NCBI RefSeq assembly: GCF_023715645.1
Contig: NZ_JAMBOP010000032.1
Span: 1 to 55,664, forward strand
From: Bacillus cytotoxicus
Lineage (GTDB): Bacteria; Bacillota; Bacilli; Bacillales; Bacillaceae_G
Reading direction: 5' to 3'
DNA length: 55,664 bases
The translations under genes and the position numbers were made by a program. A model generated the notes under the pieces. That model saw only the letters and a list, made by a program, of their open reading frames with translations. It had not been told where the DNA came from and did not search any database. Below, one piece after another: positions 15,659-24,354 of this stretch. Within the stretch, counting starts at the first letter, position 1, and each line of letters starts with the position of its first letter.

Positions 15659-16732
15659 TCATAATTCATCTAAATGCTCCCGTAAAAATCCCCGTCGTTT
15701 CTCTATATATTGAAAAATCAAATCTAGTTCACTATCAAAAACATCTATTTTCGATTTTACATATGGATCTTGCAAAATATACGGACGAAGTTCCTCATGC
15801 ATCTCTTCTACTTTCGGTTTTATATACTCTACTGTAAATTGATGCGAAAGTATATCTTCTAAAATTCCTCTATATTGCTTTCTAAAGCTATCAACATCAA
15901 GTAATCTAGCACTTAATGTATTAAATCCTTGAATACGAACGTAATCATGCTCCATTTCTCTCCCTTTGACATCTCGTCCCCAAGTTGCATCATAATCCCA
16001 CGGAATCATTTCGAACAACCCTGTTTCTCCATTATGATAAAGTGCATAGTTGTGCACAAATCCATCGAAGTTTTGCGTACATACAACACCCGCCAACCAT
16101 CGTAAGTATTTATCAACATCAACATATTTTATGATTTCTTTTTCGTACGCTGCTCTAGATATTGTATTCAGTTGATAAATAAATTCGCTAATGTATAATT
16201 CACTATGTTCATTTCCATATTTCACTTCATACCCTAAAGACAATTTCGATTTTATATCTTTATCTAACTCACTTACTAGTGAAAAATTCGCATCATCATC
16301 GACTGCATAGTATATCGAACCATTTGGTAAATTTCGTCTCCGCAAAAAATTCCCATCTACAGATTCTAACTGCAAATAAACTCCTTCGAATCGATTATTA
16401 ACCTTCAGAAGAACATGTTGGGCCTTGGGTGATAACGTACCAATATCTGAAAAAAAATCTAGTGATAACTTATTTCGCATTAACGAAAAATCGTTATATT
16501 CCGAATTAAAATGAAGTTCTCGCACACCTTGAAAAAATTCAGGTTTATAAAACATTACATGATATGATTTTTTTTTCAATTTTCGAATATGAGAGCCGCG
16601 ATATACAATATCAATATCATATTTTCTTTTATCATATGTTAACTTTGCTGGAACAGGATCATCTGACCAAACATCTTTTCGTAATTCAACAATATACATT
16701 GGGTGAATAAAAACATCATAAGAAGGTATCAT
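15659..16732 (-). CDS. cotH: CotH-family spore coat protein kinase
   Basis: This 357-aa protein carries the CotH kinase fold throughout. Visible elements are '[19 protein letters not shown]' (the RG..SR..KKSY-like nucleotide-binding region), '[11 protein letters not shown]', '[16 protein letters not shown]', the catalytic '[15 protein letters not shown]' and the metal-binding '[10 protein letters not shown]'. CotH phosphorylates serines in Ser/Arg- or Ser/Lys-rich coat proteins (CotB/CotG in B. subtilis) during coat assembly in the mother cell. The divergent neighbour at 17283 is exactly such a protein. I chose ATG 16732, preceded by GGGAGAAA; an upstream start would add eight residues. Confidence 0.9.
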   Translation of the reverse strand: MIPSYDVFIHPMYIVELRKDVWSDDPVPAKLTYDKRKYDIDIVYRGSHIRKLKKKSYHVMFYKPEFFQGVRELHFNSEYNDFSLMRNKLSLDFFSDIGTLSPKAQHVLLKVNNRFEGVYLQLESVDGNFLRRRNLPNGSIYYAVDDDANFSLVSELDKDIKSKLSLGYEVKYGNEHSELYISEFIYQLNTISRAAYEKEIIKYVDVDKYLRWLAGVVCTQNFDGFVHNYALYHNGETGLFEMIPWDYDATWGRDVKGREMEHDYVRIQGFNTLSARLLDVDSFRKQYRGILEDILSHQFTVEYIKPKVEEMHEELRPYILQDPYVKSKIDVFDSELDLIFQYIEKRRGFLREHLDEL

Positions 16733-16825
16733 TTTCTCCCTTCCCTTCTCTTTCATCTAAAATCAATGTATGCTCTCCATTTTTCAATTGCCACATTCAC
16801 TATATATTCATTTTTATTAGCCATA

Positions 16826-17006
16826 TAAATCCAATTTGATTTTTCAACACAGAAATCGCTACTATGCAGAATACAACATGCTCACTACTTGCCTGATCCA
16901 TTTGTTTCAAACTTGGCATGTGGCACCGCTCCTACGCTCGGCTAGCGGCTCTCGTCCCCTCTAAAAAAAGGGGGGTATATCGATTTTTCAATTTGCATTT
17001 ATATAC
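16826..17006 (-). repeat. Interspersed repeat family copy (reverse orientation)
   Basis: It starts at 'CATATAAATCCAATTTGATTTTTC', with 'TATGCAGAATACAACATG' and 'CTCTCGTCCCCTCTAAAAAAAGG'; the central GGTCAGG segment is deleted. It lies between cotH and the Ser/Arg-repeat gene. The rest of this gap (17007-17190) shows no feature. Confidence 0.75.
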
Positions 17007-17193
17007 CCACTTGTCCAATGAGCATAATAAATTCTTCATAATGTAACAGTTCTAAAAAATAACCTTTTAAAAGATTCTAAAATCCACCTTCACCCTTACA
17101 GATCAAAAATATTAAAATACTATCCTCTAAAAATAGCCCGCCTATCACAGTCTGTTTTCGTTAGGATATAACACCATTTTTCAAAAAGAACAA

Positions 17194-17221
17194 ACACAAT
17201 TTATCTAGTCAACATACCCTA
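17194..17221 (+). promoter_or_regulatory. Sigma-K-type promoter of the Ser/Arg-repeat gene
   Basis: CATACCCTA (17213-17221) matches the sigma-K -10 consensus CATANNNTA exactly. An AC dinucleotide at 17194-17195 lies 17 nt upstream, as expected for the sigma-K -35. The start codon is about 60 nt downstream. Late mother-cell expression fits a coat/exosporium protein. Confidence 0.6.
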
Positions 17222-17282
17222 CTAATAGAAATTTCATTATTCAAAATAGTAAAATCACATTTTATAAGGAGGCCTTTCATAA

Positions 17283-17876
17283 ATGTATACAAAAAGTGAC
17301 ATTCAGAAAGCAGTAGACGAGGTAAAAGGGGCTGGAATGGAAACTTTTTTATGCCAGGAACCAAAACGTTCCCGTTGTTCTCGTCGTTCTAACCGTTCTC
17401 GCTGTTCTCGTCGTTCTAACCGTTCTCGCTGTTCTCGTCGCTCTAACCGTTCTCGCTGTTCTAGCCGCTCTAACCGTTCTCGCTGTTCTAGCCGCTCTAA
17501 CCGTTCTCGCTGTTCTCGTCGCTCTGGTCGTTCCAGTCGCTCTGGTCGTTCCGGTTGCTCTGGTCGTTCCGGTCGTTCTCGTCGTTCCGGTCGTTCTCGT
17601 CGTTCCGGTCGCTCTGGTCGTTCCGGTTGCTCTGGTCGTTCCGGTCGTTCTCGTCGTTCCGGTCGTTCTCGTTGTTCTCGTCGTTCTGGTCGTTCTCGTC
17701 GTTCTCGTCGTTCTCGTCGTTCTGGTCGTTCCGGTCGTTCCGGTCGTTCCGGTCGTTCCGGTCGTTCCGGTCGTTCCGGTCGTTCCGGTCGTTCCGGTCG
17801 TTCCGGTCGTTCCGGTCGTTCCGGTCATTCCGGTCGTTCCGGTCGTTCCGGTCGTTCTCGTCGTTCTCGTCGCTAA
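17283..17876 (+). CDS. CotG/ExsB-like Ser/Arg tripeptide-repeat spore coat protein
   Basis: This 197-aa protein has a short non-repetitive N-terminus ('[20 protein letters not shown]', to about residue 28). The rest is almost wholly Ser-X-Arg tripeptides. Five 9-residue units of the type RCSRRSNRS come first, then mixed blocks with Cys, then about 16 near-identical Ser-Gly-Arg units and a final SRRSRR. Serine falls at every third position. AAGGAGG is 9 nt before ATG and a sigma-K-type promoter precedes. The extreme basicity and the adjacent CotH kinase make it a CotG-like (B. anthracis ExsB-like) phosphorylated coat/exosporium protein. Length is likely to vary between strains through slippage of the 9-bp repeats. 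Confidence 0.85.
   Translation: MYTKSDIQKAVDEVKGAGMETFLCQEPKRSRCSRRSNRSRCSRRSNRSRCSRRSNRSRCSSRSNRSRCSSRSNRSRCSRRSGRSSRSGRSGCSGRSGRSRRSGRSRRSGRSGRSGCSGRSGRSRRSGRSRCSRRSGRSRRSRRSRRSGRSGRSGRSGRSGRSGRSGRSGRSGRSGRSGRSGHSGRSGRSGRSRRSRR
17375..17874 (+). repeat. Tandem 27-bp then 9-bp coding repeats
   Basis: About five 27-bp units of the type CGTTGTTCTCGTCGTTCTAA plus CCGTTCT are followed by degenerate blocks and by a run of CGTTCCGGT (9 bp) from about 17725 to 17855. GC content is far above the surroundings. Because the period is a multiple of three and stop-free, both strands and several frames are open. Confidence 0.95.
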
Positions 17877-17940
17877 TCTAATATATGATTTTATTCAGTT
17901 CTATAACATAACAAAAATATCCTTGTCTTTTTCAAAAATG

Positions 17941-17969
17941 CAAATAGACCGCTTTAAGCGGTCTATTTG
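17941..17969. terminator. Bidirectional terminator between the repeat protein and phosphatase genes
   Basis: CAAATAGACCGCTT/AAGCGGTCTATTTG is a perfect 14-bp palindrome between convergent genes. The T tract is poor on either side. Confidence 0.7.
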
Positions 17970-18008
17970 TCTATTGGAACAAATTATTATTTTGCAAATT
18001 TCACCACT

Positions 18009-18626
18009 TTATACTTCTTCAAAATGCGCAATATCAGCAAACAAGTGAATTGTATTTTCTCCTTCTTTAACTTCAACCATACTTAAACTTGCACTATGCA
18101 TAAACGGACCATTCCATATGTTTTCAAGGGGACGTTGTTCAAAATGCCCCATCATAAGTAATGAAGTAATCGCATGAGAAACAATTAAAACATTTTCCCC
18201 CTCATGCTTTTGAAGAATGGATGTAAGCCCCTTTAGTACCCGCTCTCTCGCCTCATAAAAACTTTCACCTGATTGCGATTCATATCGATGCGGTTCATTC
18301 CAAAATAAATCAAACTCTTTTGGATATTTCCCTTGTAATTCACCTTGTGTGTGCCCTTCCCAAACCCCCATATCAATTTCATATAAGTGTTCATCTGCTA
18401 CAATTGGAATATCTCTGTCTCCTTTAATTAACTGAGCAGTATGTATTGCCCTTCCACTTGGACTGCTGTAAATAACATCAAGTGGCATATCTTTCATACG
18501 TTCCCCTAATTGCTTAGCTTGCAACATTCCAGTGTCCGTTAAATTTGAATTTTTTCTCCCTTGCATTCTTTTTTCTACATTCCATTCTGTTTCCCCGTGA
18601 CGCGTAATATATAGCATCGTTTTCAT
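18009..18626 (-). CDS. Histidine phosphatase (phosphoglycerate mutase superfamily)
   Basis: This 205-aa protein has the catalytic RHG motif 'YITRHGETEWN' near the N-terminus, 'SSPSGRAIHTAQ' (second Arg), 'EIDMGVWEG' (acid/base Glu) and the distal 'VLIVSHAITS' (second His). It is a broad-specificity phosphatase of the PhoE/GpmB type; the physiological substrate is unknown. Three ATGs occur in a row. The third (18626) has the best spacing from AAAGGGG. It follows the SDR gene closely (about 14 nt) and is probably co-transcribed. Confidence 0.85.
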   Translation of the reverse strand: MKTMLYITRHGETEWNVEKRMQGRKNSNLTDTGMLQAKQLGERMKDMPLDVIYSSPSGRAIHTAQLIKGDRDIPIVADEHLYEIDMGVWEGHTQGELQGKYPKEFDLFWNEPHRYESQSGESFYEARERVLKGLTSILQKHEGENVLIVSHAITSLLMMGHFEQRPLENIWNGPFMHSASLSMVEVKEGENTIHLFADIAHFEEV

Positions 18627-18640
18627 CATCATTTTCCCCT

Positions 18641-19186
18641 TTACCAACCCGGTCTATCATCCCAAGGCTCTAATGTTCCAACAATCCATTTCGGTTGTTT
18701 ATGCCGAACTCCCTCTATCACACCACTTGCAATCTCATCATGTGTTAACCATCTAGAACCTTTTTCTTCTATTATGAAGCCTAGTATAATTCGATAATAT
18801 TTACATAAAGAAGAGCATTTTGCTTTCCTTCCTGATTTATAAGCACTGCTCCCAAGTACATGAAACAATTCCCATTCTTTCGATAATGTCTCAATCTCTT
18901 CACTAATTATTTGCAATGCATCAACAGCCGTTGAATGAACCCAAGCGACCACAAGCTGAATTGGTCCATTTTTTTGAATGGAACTTTTCATTTTTGCACG
19001 CAACTCATCACTATCATGATAGTCAACAGCTAAACACGTAACTCTTTCAGGAACATGACATAAATCCTCCATCTCTTGTAAGCGCTTTATATTTCGGCCG
19101 ATTACAGAAGTATGGTGTCCTTGCTCGGCAAACCACTTTGATACGTTTTGTAACATACCAGTTCCACCAACAACAAGTACATGCAC
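18641..19186 (-). CDS. Short-chain dehydrogenase-like protein
   Basis: This 181-aa protein begins with a Rossmann motif, 'MHVLVVGGTGMLQNVSKWFAEQGH', followed by 'VIGRN' at the position that usually reads NADP. It lacks a clear YxxxK catalytic pair ('CSSLCKYYRIILGF' is at the expected place), so catalysis is uncertain. AAAGGGGGATGGG precedes ATG. It lies between fosB and the phosphatase gene, all on the minus strand with short gaps. Confidence 0.7.
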   Translation of the reverse strand: MHVLVVGGTGMLQNVSKWFAEQGHHTSVIGRNIKRLQEMEDLCHVPERVTCLAVDYHDSDELRAKMKSSIQKNGPIQLVVAWVHSTAVDALQIISEEIETLSKEWELFHVLGSSAYKSGRKAKCSSLCKYYRIILGFIIEEKGSRWLTHDEIASGVIEGVRHKQPKWIVGTLEPWDDRPGW

Positions 19187-19207
19187 AGCCCATCCCCCTT
19201 TCCATGT

Positions 19208-19624
19208 TTAGTAAAATAACATATGCGGATTTGCTTCTTTATAATATTGTAATCTCTCTTGCAGCGTCCCGGTATGAAATTCAAACTTATGACCGTCTGG
19301 ATCTGTAAAATAAATAGATTGGCAATCTCGGACATCACGCTCTCGCCCTTGTAAAATATGTACGTTATTCACGTCAAGACGATGTAATAAGGCTGTAAAG
19401 TCTTCTTTTTCTACCGAAAACGCAATATGTGTATACGATTGATAGATTTCCTTTCTTTGAATATCCTTTTCTTCATTTAATGCAACCCACATTCCACACA
19501 AATCAAAATAGGCAAGTGTTTTACCTTTTACAAGCAGCTTTCCTTCCAGCACCTGTTCATAAAATTGTATTGATTTCTCTAAATTAGAAACAGAAAAACA
19601 AAGATGATTCATTCCTTTTATCAT
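19208..19624 (-). CDS. fosB: Metallothiol transferase FosB (fosfomycin resistance)
   Basis: This 138-aa glyoxalase/VOC-fold enzyme starts '[20 protein letters not shown]' and matches FosB over its full length. Metal ligands are visible: His7 ('NHLCF'), the His in 'SYTHIAFSV' and the Glu in '[14 protein letters not shown]'. '[20 protein letters not shown]' is typical of FosB. The enzyme opens the fosfomycin epoxide by adding bacillithiol (or cysteine), using a divalent metal, in the cytoplasm. I chose ATG 19624, preceded by GAGGAG at 9 nt; a longer frame reaches into the ribosome site. Chromosomal copies are common in the B. cereus group. Confidence 0.92.
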   Translation of the reverse strand: MIKGMNHLCFSVSNLEKSIQFYEQVLEGKLLVKGKTLAYFDLCGMWVALNEEKDIQRKEIYQSYTHIAFSVEKEDFTALLHRLDVNNVHILQGRERDVRDCQSIYFTDPDGHKFEFHTGTLQERLQYYKEANPHMLFY

Positions 19625-19645
19625 TGCCGTTATCTCCTCACAACA

Positions 19646-19677
19646 AAAAAGATGCGTAATATTCACGCATCTTTATC
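19646..19677 (-). terminator. Terminator between the OppA-like gene and fosB
   Basis: AAAGATGCGTGAATATTACG followed by CATCTTTTTTG on the minus strand: an AAAGATGCGT/ACGCATCTTT stem with a T run. Confidence 0.85.
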
Positions 19678-19680
19678 GTA

Positions 19681-21339
19681 CTATTTTTTTGTAATATATG
19701 TCCATTTATAACTAGGATCTCCTCCAAATGTATGCCTAGTTATTCCTTTCACTTTGGATTTCTCAAGAAAGGCAATACCCTGCTGATAAACCGGTGAAAT
19801 TGCTGCATCATCAAATAAAATTTTCTCTGCGTCAGAAAGTGCCTTCCACCTTGCTTTCTCATCAGTTAACAACTCACCTTTTGCTTTTGCAACTAGTTCA
19901 TCGTATTTTTTATTAGAATATGCCATTTCGTTAAATGCACTATCTGTGGTAAACATATCAATAAATGTCATTGGATCTGGATAATCCGGACTCCACGCTG
20001 ACAAAGAGAACTCATATTCTAATTTCTTTTCTAAGTCTAACTTTTGTTTAAACGGCTGCTGTTTAATATTCACTTTCAAACCAGGTAGGTTTTTCTCTAA
20101 CTCTGATTTAACGTATTCCCCAACTTTTTTCAAATTATCTTTATCATAGTTCAACATTTCAACTGTGATTGTATCTTGCCCTAACTCTTTTTTCGCTTCT
20201 TCCCATAGTTTTTTTGCTTTTGCTGCATTATCTTTACCGTCATGAAAATTTTTATTTGTTTCACGGAAGTCTTTTCCATCCGGTCCTTTTGTAAACTTTT
20301 GTGGTACTAAGTAATTTGCCGGTAACGATCCGTCGTTTAAAATCACATTTGCAATTCCCTTTTTATCATATGCTAAATCGATAGCCTCACGTACTTTTTT
20401 ATTCGCAAAAGTCTGATTCTTCTGATTGAAACGCATGAAATACATACGTGGATCTAATTCCGATTTAAATTCTTCACTTTTCTTATATTTATCAACAAAT
20501 TCCGAACTTAAAATAACTCGATCTACTTGATTGCTATCATATAAATTTACAGCTGTTGATGTTTCTTTTACAACACTTACATTAATTTCTTCCAACTTCA
20601 CATTAGATTTATCCCAATAGTTCGGATTTTTCTTTAACTGATAACTACGTTCATGCTTCCATTCACTCATCATAAATGGTCCATTGTATAATAATTTATC
20701 TGATTCTAATGCGTATTTGTCACCTTGTTCTTTTACAAATTTTTCATTCAATGGGAAAAATGTTGGGAATGTTGTAAGCTCCAGAAAATATGGTGTAGGT
20801 TTCTCTAACTCTACCACTAATGTTTTATCATCTTCTGCCGTAACACCCAACTTTTCAAGTGGTAATTCTCCTTTATTAATTTTCTCAGCATTTTTAACAT
20901 CGAACAAAATAAACGCATATTCTGATGCCATTGCTTTATCAACAGCACGACGCCAAGCAAACACAAAGTCTTGTGCTTTAACCGGTTCTCCATTCGACCA
21001 TTTTGCATCGCGTAAATGGAATGTATATGTTTTCTTATCTGCACTAACTTTCACGTCTTTAGCCATACCAGACGTCGGTTTATTATCTTTATCTAAGCGG
21101 TATAATCCTTCCATTGCGTTTACAAATACCCGGAACGACACAGTATCCGTTGACTTTGACGTATCCATGGAAGGGATTTCTGCTGTTTCAAGTAAATTTA
21201 ATACTTGTTTTTCAGCTAGCGCTGCATTCCCTTCTTTTCCCTTTTCAGTTGTTGATGCTTTCTCCCCATTTCCGCATCCTGCAACTAACACACTCGTAGA
21301 AAGCGCAAGAGCGGTAATAAGTGACACCTTTTTTTTCAT
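19681..21339 (-). CDS. Oligopeptide ABC transporter substrate-binding lipoprotein (OppA-like)
   Basis: This 552-aa protein has a lipoprotein signal 'MKKKVSLITALALSTSVLVAGC' with an LVAGC box, followed by the SBP family 5 fold: 'GLYRLDKDNKPTSGMAKDVKVSADKKTYTFHLRDAKWSNGEPVKAQDFVFAWRRAVD' and '...FSLSAWSPDYPDPMTFIDMFT'. It delivers peptides to an Opp-type importer at the outer membrane face. No permease or ATPase genes adjoin it, so it is one of the orphan OppA paralogues frequent in the B. cereus group. A strong terminator separates it from fosB. Confidence 0.9.
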   Translation of the reverse strand: MKKKVSLITALALSTSVLVAGCGNGEKASTTEKGKEGNAALAEKQVLNLLETAEIPSMDTSKSTDTVSFRVFVNAMEGLYRLDKDNKPTSGMAKDVKVSADKKTYTFHLRDAKWSNGEPVKAQDFVFAWRRAVDKAMASEYAFILFDVKNAEKINKGELPLEKLGVTAEDDKTLVVELEKPTPYFLELTTFPTFFPLNEKFVKEQGDKYALESDKLLYNGPFMMSEWKHERSYQLKKNPNYWDKSNVKLEEINVSVVKETSTAVNLYDSNQVDRVILSSEFVDKYKKSEEFKSELDPRMYFMRFNQKNQTFANKKVREAIDLAYDKKGIANVILNDGSLPANYLVPQKFTKGPDGKDFRETNKNFHDGKDNAAKAKKLWEEAKKELGQDTITVEMLNYDKDNLKKVGEYVKSELEKNLPGLKVNIKQQPFKQKLDLEKKLEYEFSLSAWSPDYPDPMTFIDMFTTDSAFNEMAYSNKKYDELVAKAKGELLTDEKARWKALSDAEKILFDDAAISPVYQQGIAFLEKSKVKGITRHTFGGDPSYKWTYITKK

Positions 21340-21499
21340 AGACTATTCCCCCTCTTTCTCTTTATAACAACTAAAAATAAGACCAAGTACTCTTGAATAG
21401 TATTATACATAATCTTCTGATAATTTAAAATACTATCTTTTAAAAAATAAAAAAGTGACACACGCCACCTTTTTCTCTATCTTATCATCTGCATGATTC

Positions 21500-21658
21500 T
21501 ACTTTAGTTTTCCGACATAAAAGTCGCTGCTATGCAGAACACAACATGATCTGCTCTCGCTTGCGGCAAGAAAGAGCACTGACCACATCTACTCATGGCC
21601 AGACGCTCTCGTCCATCTAAAAAGAAAAGGGGTTTATGTCAGAGTTTTAAGTTGGATT
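21500..21658 (-). repeat. Interspersed repeat family copy (reverse orientation)
   Basis: It contains TATGCAGAACACAACATG, 'AGAGCACTGACCACATCTACTCATGGCCAGACGCTCTCGTCC' (core) and the 'AAGTTGGATTTATATAAAT' end. It abuts the next copy directly. Confidence 0.8.
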
Positions 21659-21840
21659 TATATAAATCCAACCTGACTTTCCAACACACAAGTCGCCGCC
21701 ATACCAAACAAAAAGGAACCTGCTACTTTCTATTTCTCTTTGTTTGAACATCGCATGTGGCAGAAATAGGCCCTGACCGCATCTACTCACAGCCAGACGC
21801 TCTCGTCCATCTAAAAAAGGGTTTTCAAGTTGAATTTATG
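21659..21840 (-). repeat. Interspersed repeat family copy (reverse, in tandem with the preceding copy)
   Basis: It runs from 'TATAAATCCAACCTGACTTTCC' via GGCAGAAATAGGCCCTGACC to 'TTCAAGTTGAATTTATG'. This copy still carries the intact site ('CCTGCTACTTTCTATTTC') where the IS1182-type element sits in the 13737 copy. Together with the previous copy it fills the 21340-21846 gap. Confidence 0.85.
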
Positions 21841-21846
21841 TATCAT

Positions 21847-22302
21847 TCAACTATCTAAAACACCTTCATGCTTTAATAACCACTCTTTCCGCCAAAGTCC
21901 CCCTTCATATCCTACTAATTTCCCGCTCTTCCCTATAATCCGGTGACAAGGAACAATAATTGAAATTGGATTTCTACTATTCGCTCCGCCAATTGCACGT
22001 ACAGCCTTGGGGTTGCCGATTTCCTCTGCAATATCTAGATAAGAAGCACTTTTTCCATACGGAACACTGCAAAGTGCATTCCATACGTGTTTTTGAAAGG
22101 AAGTCCCATTTGCTTGTAGCGGGACAGTAAATTCCGTTCGCTTCTTATGAAAATATTCATCTAGCTCCATTACACATTGTTCGACAATTGGATGAGGAAC
22201 ATCTTCTTGTTTTTGTTCTACAAATAACACAGAGGCAATGCCGTTCTCGTCCCCTTTTACTTCAATCCATCCAAGTTCACTATTGTAATATGCTTGATAC
22301 AT
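21847..22302 (-). CDS. ogt: Methylated-DNA-[protein]-cysteine S-methyltransferase
   Basis: This 151-aa protein has the alkyltransferase signature. 'GTSFQKHVWNALCSVPYGKSASYLDIA' is the helix-turn-helix DNA-binding region, 'AVRAIGGANSRNPISIIVPCHRII' holds the PCHR active site with the acceptor cysteine, and 'GYEGGLWRKEWLLKHEG' closes the domain. It removes O6-alkylguanine lesions by suicide transfer. I chose ATG 22302, preceded by GGAGAGGTGG, over an upstream in-frame ATG that lies before the ribosome site. A Fur-like box lies in its upstream region. Confidence 0.92.
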   Translation of the reverse strand: MYQAYYNSELGWIEVKGDENGIASVLFVEQKQEDVPHPIVEQCVMELDEYFHKKRTEFTVPLQANGTSFQKHVWNALCSVPYGKSASYLDIAEEIGNPKAVRAIGGANSRNPISIIVPCHRIIGKSGKLVGYEGGLWRKEWLLKHEGVLDS

Positions 22303-22359
22303 AAAAAATATGCCACCTCTCCTAATAATTATCATAAAACCTTTCATTCTATAACATCG

Positions 22360-22374
22360 AAATGATAATCATTT
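22360..22374. promoter_or_regulatory. Fur-family box candidate
   Basis: AAATGAT-A-ATCATTT is a perfect 7-1-7 inverted repeat. Its 13-bp core AATGATAATCATT is identical to the middle of the classical 19-bp Fur consensus. It lies between ogt (minus) and namA (plus), 57 bp upstream of the ogt start. Which gene it controls, and whether Fur, PerR or Zur binds, is open. Confidence 0.5.
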
Positions 22375-22520
22375 ACTAAATATAAACTCATCATAACATT
22401 TCTTTAAGCATTTTGTTATGTGGAAAATAGAGCATGATGCTACAATAATATGGCGCTCCCATTAGAAAAAATTTCACGTGAATTTATACTTATTCACGAA
22501 AATAAAGGAGGATTCTTATT

Positions 22521-23561
22521 ATGAACAATCAATTATTTTCACCGTATACAATAAAAGATGTTACATTAAAAAATCGAATTGTTATGTCACCTATGTGTAT
22601 GTACTCCTCTGAAAACAAAAACGGAAAAATAACAAATTTCCATCTCGTCCACTACGCAACACGTGCAGCTGGTCAAGTAGGACTTGTCATGCTTGAAGCT
22701 ACATCCGTAACACCAGAAGGGCGTATTTCCCACAAAGATTTAGGTATTTGGGATCATGAACATATAGACGGTCTTCGTCAAGTTGTCGATATGATTCATG
22801 AATACGGAGCCAAAGCAGCGATTCAAATTGCCCATGCCGGTAGAAAAGCTGTTCTTGATTCAGACTCTATTGCACCATCAGCAATTCCTTTTGATTCCTC
22901 TATGAAAATTCCAGTACAAATGAGCAAAAAACAAATCAACGAAACAATTACGGCCTTTCGTAACGGGGCAGAACGTGCTAAACAAGCTGGATTTGATATT
23001 ATCGAATTGCATGGCGCACACGGTTATTTAATTAATGAATTTTTATCTCCGCTCACAAATCATCGTACAGATGAGTACGGTGGATCTTGTGAAAATCGCT
23101 ATCGTTTTTTACGCGAAATCATTGATGCGGTTAAAGAAGTTTGGAATGGACCGTTATTTGTTCGTATCTCCGCTCATGATTACCATCCTGAAGGTTTAAC
23201 TGCGGAAAACTATGTAACGTTTGCAAAGTGGATGAAAGAACAAGGTGTTGACCTTATTGATTGTAGTTCAGGAGCTGTTGTACCAGCACATATTGATGTA
23301 TATCCAGGTTATCAAGTACCCTATGCAAAACATATAAAAGAGCACGCTTCTATTGCTACAGCTGCTGTTGGCCTTATTACAAGCGGCATACAAGCAGAAG
23401 AAATTTTACAACAAGGGGCTGCTGACTTAATTTTTATTGGCCGCGAACTATTACGAAACCCATATTTTCCAAGAACAGCAGCGAATGAGCTAGGTTTTGA
23501 ATTAACTGAGCCATTTCAATATAGCCGTGCTCCAGGGAAACTAAAACATACTTCTAAATGA
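22521..23561 (+). CDS. namA: NADPH dehydrogenase NamA (Old Yellow Enzyme family)
   Basis: This 346-aa FMN-dependent ene-reductase is of the YqjM type. '[13 protein letters not shown]' contains the YqjM-type active-site Cys and FMN-contacting residues, 'QIAHAGRKA' and '[35 protein letters not shown]' are signature stretches, and '[17 protein letters not shown]' gives the phosphate-binding loop. The enzyme reduces activated C=C bonds and nitro compounds with NADPH. AAAGGAGG is 9 nt before ATG. It is divergent from ogt and has its own terminator. Confidence 0.95.
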   Translation: MNNQLFSPYTIKDVTLKNRIVMSPMCMYSSENKNGKITNFHLVHYATRAAGQVGLVMLEATSVTPEGRISHKDLGIWDHEHIDGLRQVVDMIHEYGAKAAIQIAHAGRKAVLDSDSIAPSAIPFDSSMKIPVQMSKKQINETITAFRNGAERAKQAGFDIIELHGAHGYLINEFLSPLTNHRTDEYGGSCENRYRFLREIIDAVKEVWNGPLFVRISAHDYHPEGLTAENYVTFAKWMKEQGVDLIDCSSGAVVPAHIDVYPGYQVPYAKHIKEHASIATAAVGLITSGIQAEEILQQGAADLIFIGRELLRNPYFPRTAANELGFELTEPFQYSRAPGKLKHTSK

Positions 23562-23600
23562 AGAAACTGCCCAAAATAGTGATTTTGGGCAGTTTCTTCA
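23561..23600 (+). terminator. namA terminator
   Basis: GAAGAAACTGCCCAAAAT...ATTTTGGGCAGTTTCTTC is an 18-bp stem directly behind the stop, with T-rich sequence after it. It can also serve the convergent gene. Confidence 0.85.
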
Positions 23601-23619
23601 TTCTATTGATGCATTATTT

Positions 23620-24279
23620 TTATTTCATATTAGCAATTTCCGAAGATTCATGTATATGAACTCCAGACTCTTCTCGCAGCGCTGTTACATACATTCCTTT
23701 CGCTACTTGTTCTGCTGAAATAGGCTTATATTTCGAAAAAGAACCCTTAAATAAAAACGGTATAATTCCCGAAACTTTTTCTCCCATTCTTTCACCTAAA
23801 CGAAACTCGTCTCGCTCTCCAAGTAAAAGAGATGGTCTAAAAATGTGAATGCCACCTATGACTAGCTTTTTAATAGCATCCTCCATCTGTCCTTTTACTT
23901 GCGAGTAGAAAAATAGCGACTTCGGATTTGCTCCCATCGAAGAAATAACAAGAAAGTTTTGTACCGCTTGTTCTTCCGCTATACGAGCTGCCCGTAATGT
24001 ATATTCGTAATCAACCTTTTTAAAATTCCCTTTCGTCCTTGCTTTTTTAATTGTCGTCCCAAGACAATTAAAGACATCATCTACAGCAAAAAACTCTTTA
24101 TATTGTTCTAAAATTGAAAAATCCACCTTCTTTTGTTGAAGCTTCTCATGTTTCCAGTCTAGTGGCTTCCTTACAAAAATTGTAACTGAATCATATTGAT
24201 CTGAATCAAGCAGTAACTGTGTTACTTCTTGTCCAACTAGGCCACTAGCTCCAAGTACTAAGGCTGTTCGTGTTTTCAT
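23620..24279 (-). CDS. NAD(P)-binding oxidoreductase (HTATIP2/SDR-like)
   Basis: This 219-aa protein begins with 'TALVLGASGLVGQEVTQLLL' (GxxGxxG Rossmann motif) and has 'DDVFNCLGTTIKKARTKGNFKKVDYEY', 'FLVISSMGANPKSLFFYSQVKGQMEDAI' (Y-x-x-x-K) and 'IFRPSLLLGERDEFR'. This matches the atypical SDR group related to HTATIP2/TIP30, probably NADP(H)-binding; its substrate is unknown. Convergent to namA. Confidence 0.8.
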   Translation of the reverse strand: MKTRTALVLGASGLVGQEVTQLLLDSDQYDSVTIFVRKPLDWKHEKLQQKKVDFSILEQYKEFFAVDDVFNCLGTTIKKARTKGNFKKVDYEYTLRAARIAEEQAVQNFLVISSMGANPKSLFFYSQVKGQMEDAIKKLVIGGIHIFRPSLLLGERDEFRLGERMGEKVSGIIPFLFKGSFSKYKPISAEQVAKGMYVTALREESGVHIHESSEIANMK

Positions 24280-24354
24280 CCTCTTCTATACCTCTTTATC
24301 TTCTAATCTCTCTCTATCATAAGCAAAGCAGAATATAATATGCAAGCGCTTTGT

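Noticed and set aside
15368-15664. 98-aa plus-strand ORF across the IS right end
   Set aside because: It crosses the IS boundary and an interspersed repeat, so it cannot be an old gene; no ribosome site.
17349-17828. Minus-strand 159-aa 'collagen-like' GTT-repeat ORF as a gene
   Set aside because: It has no ribosome site, starts inside the repeat array and is the complement of the well-supported plus-strand gene; kept only as a curiosity.
20684-21367. 227-aa plus-strand ORF antisense to the OppA-like gene
   Set aside because: Shadow frame of a well-conserved lipoprotein gene; no independent support.
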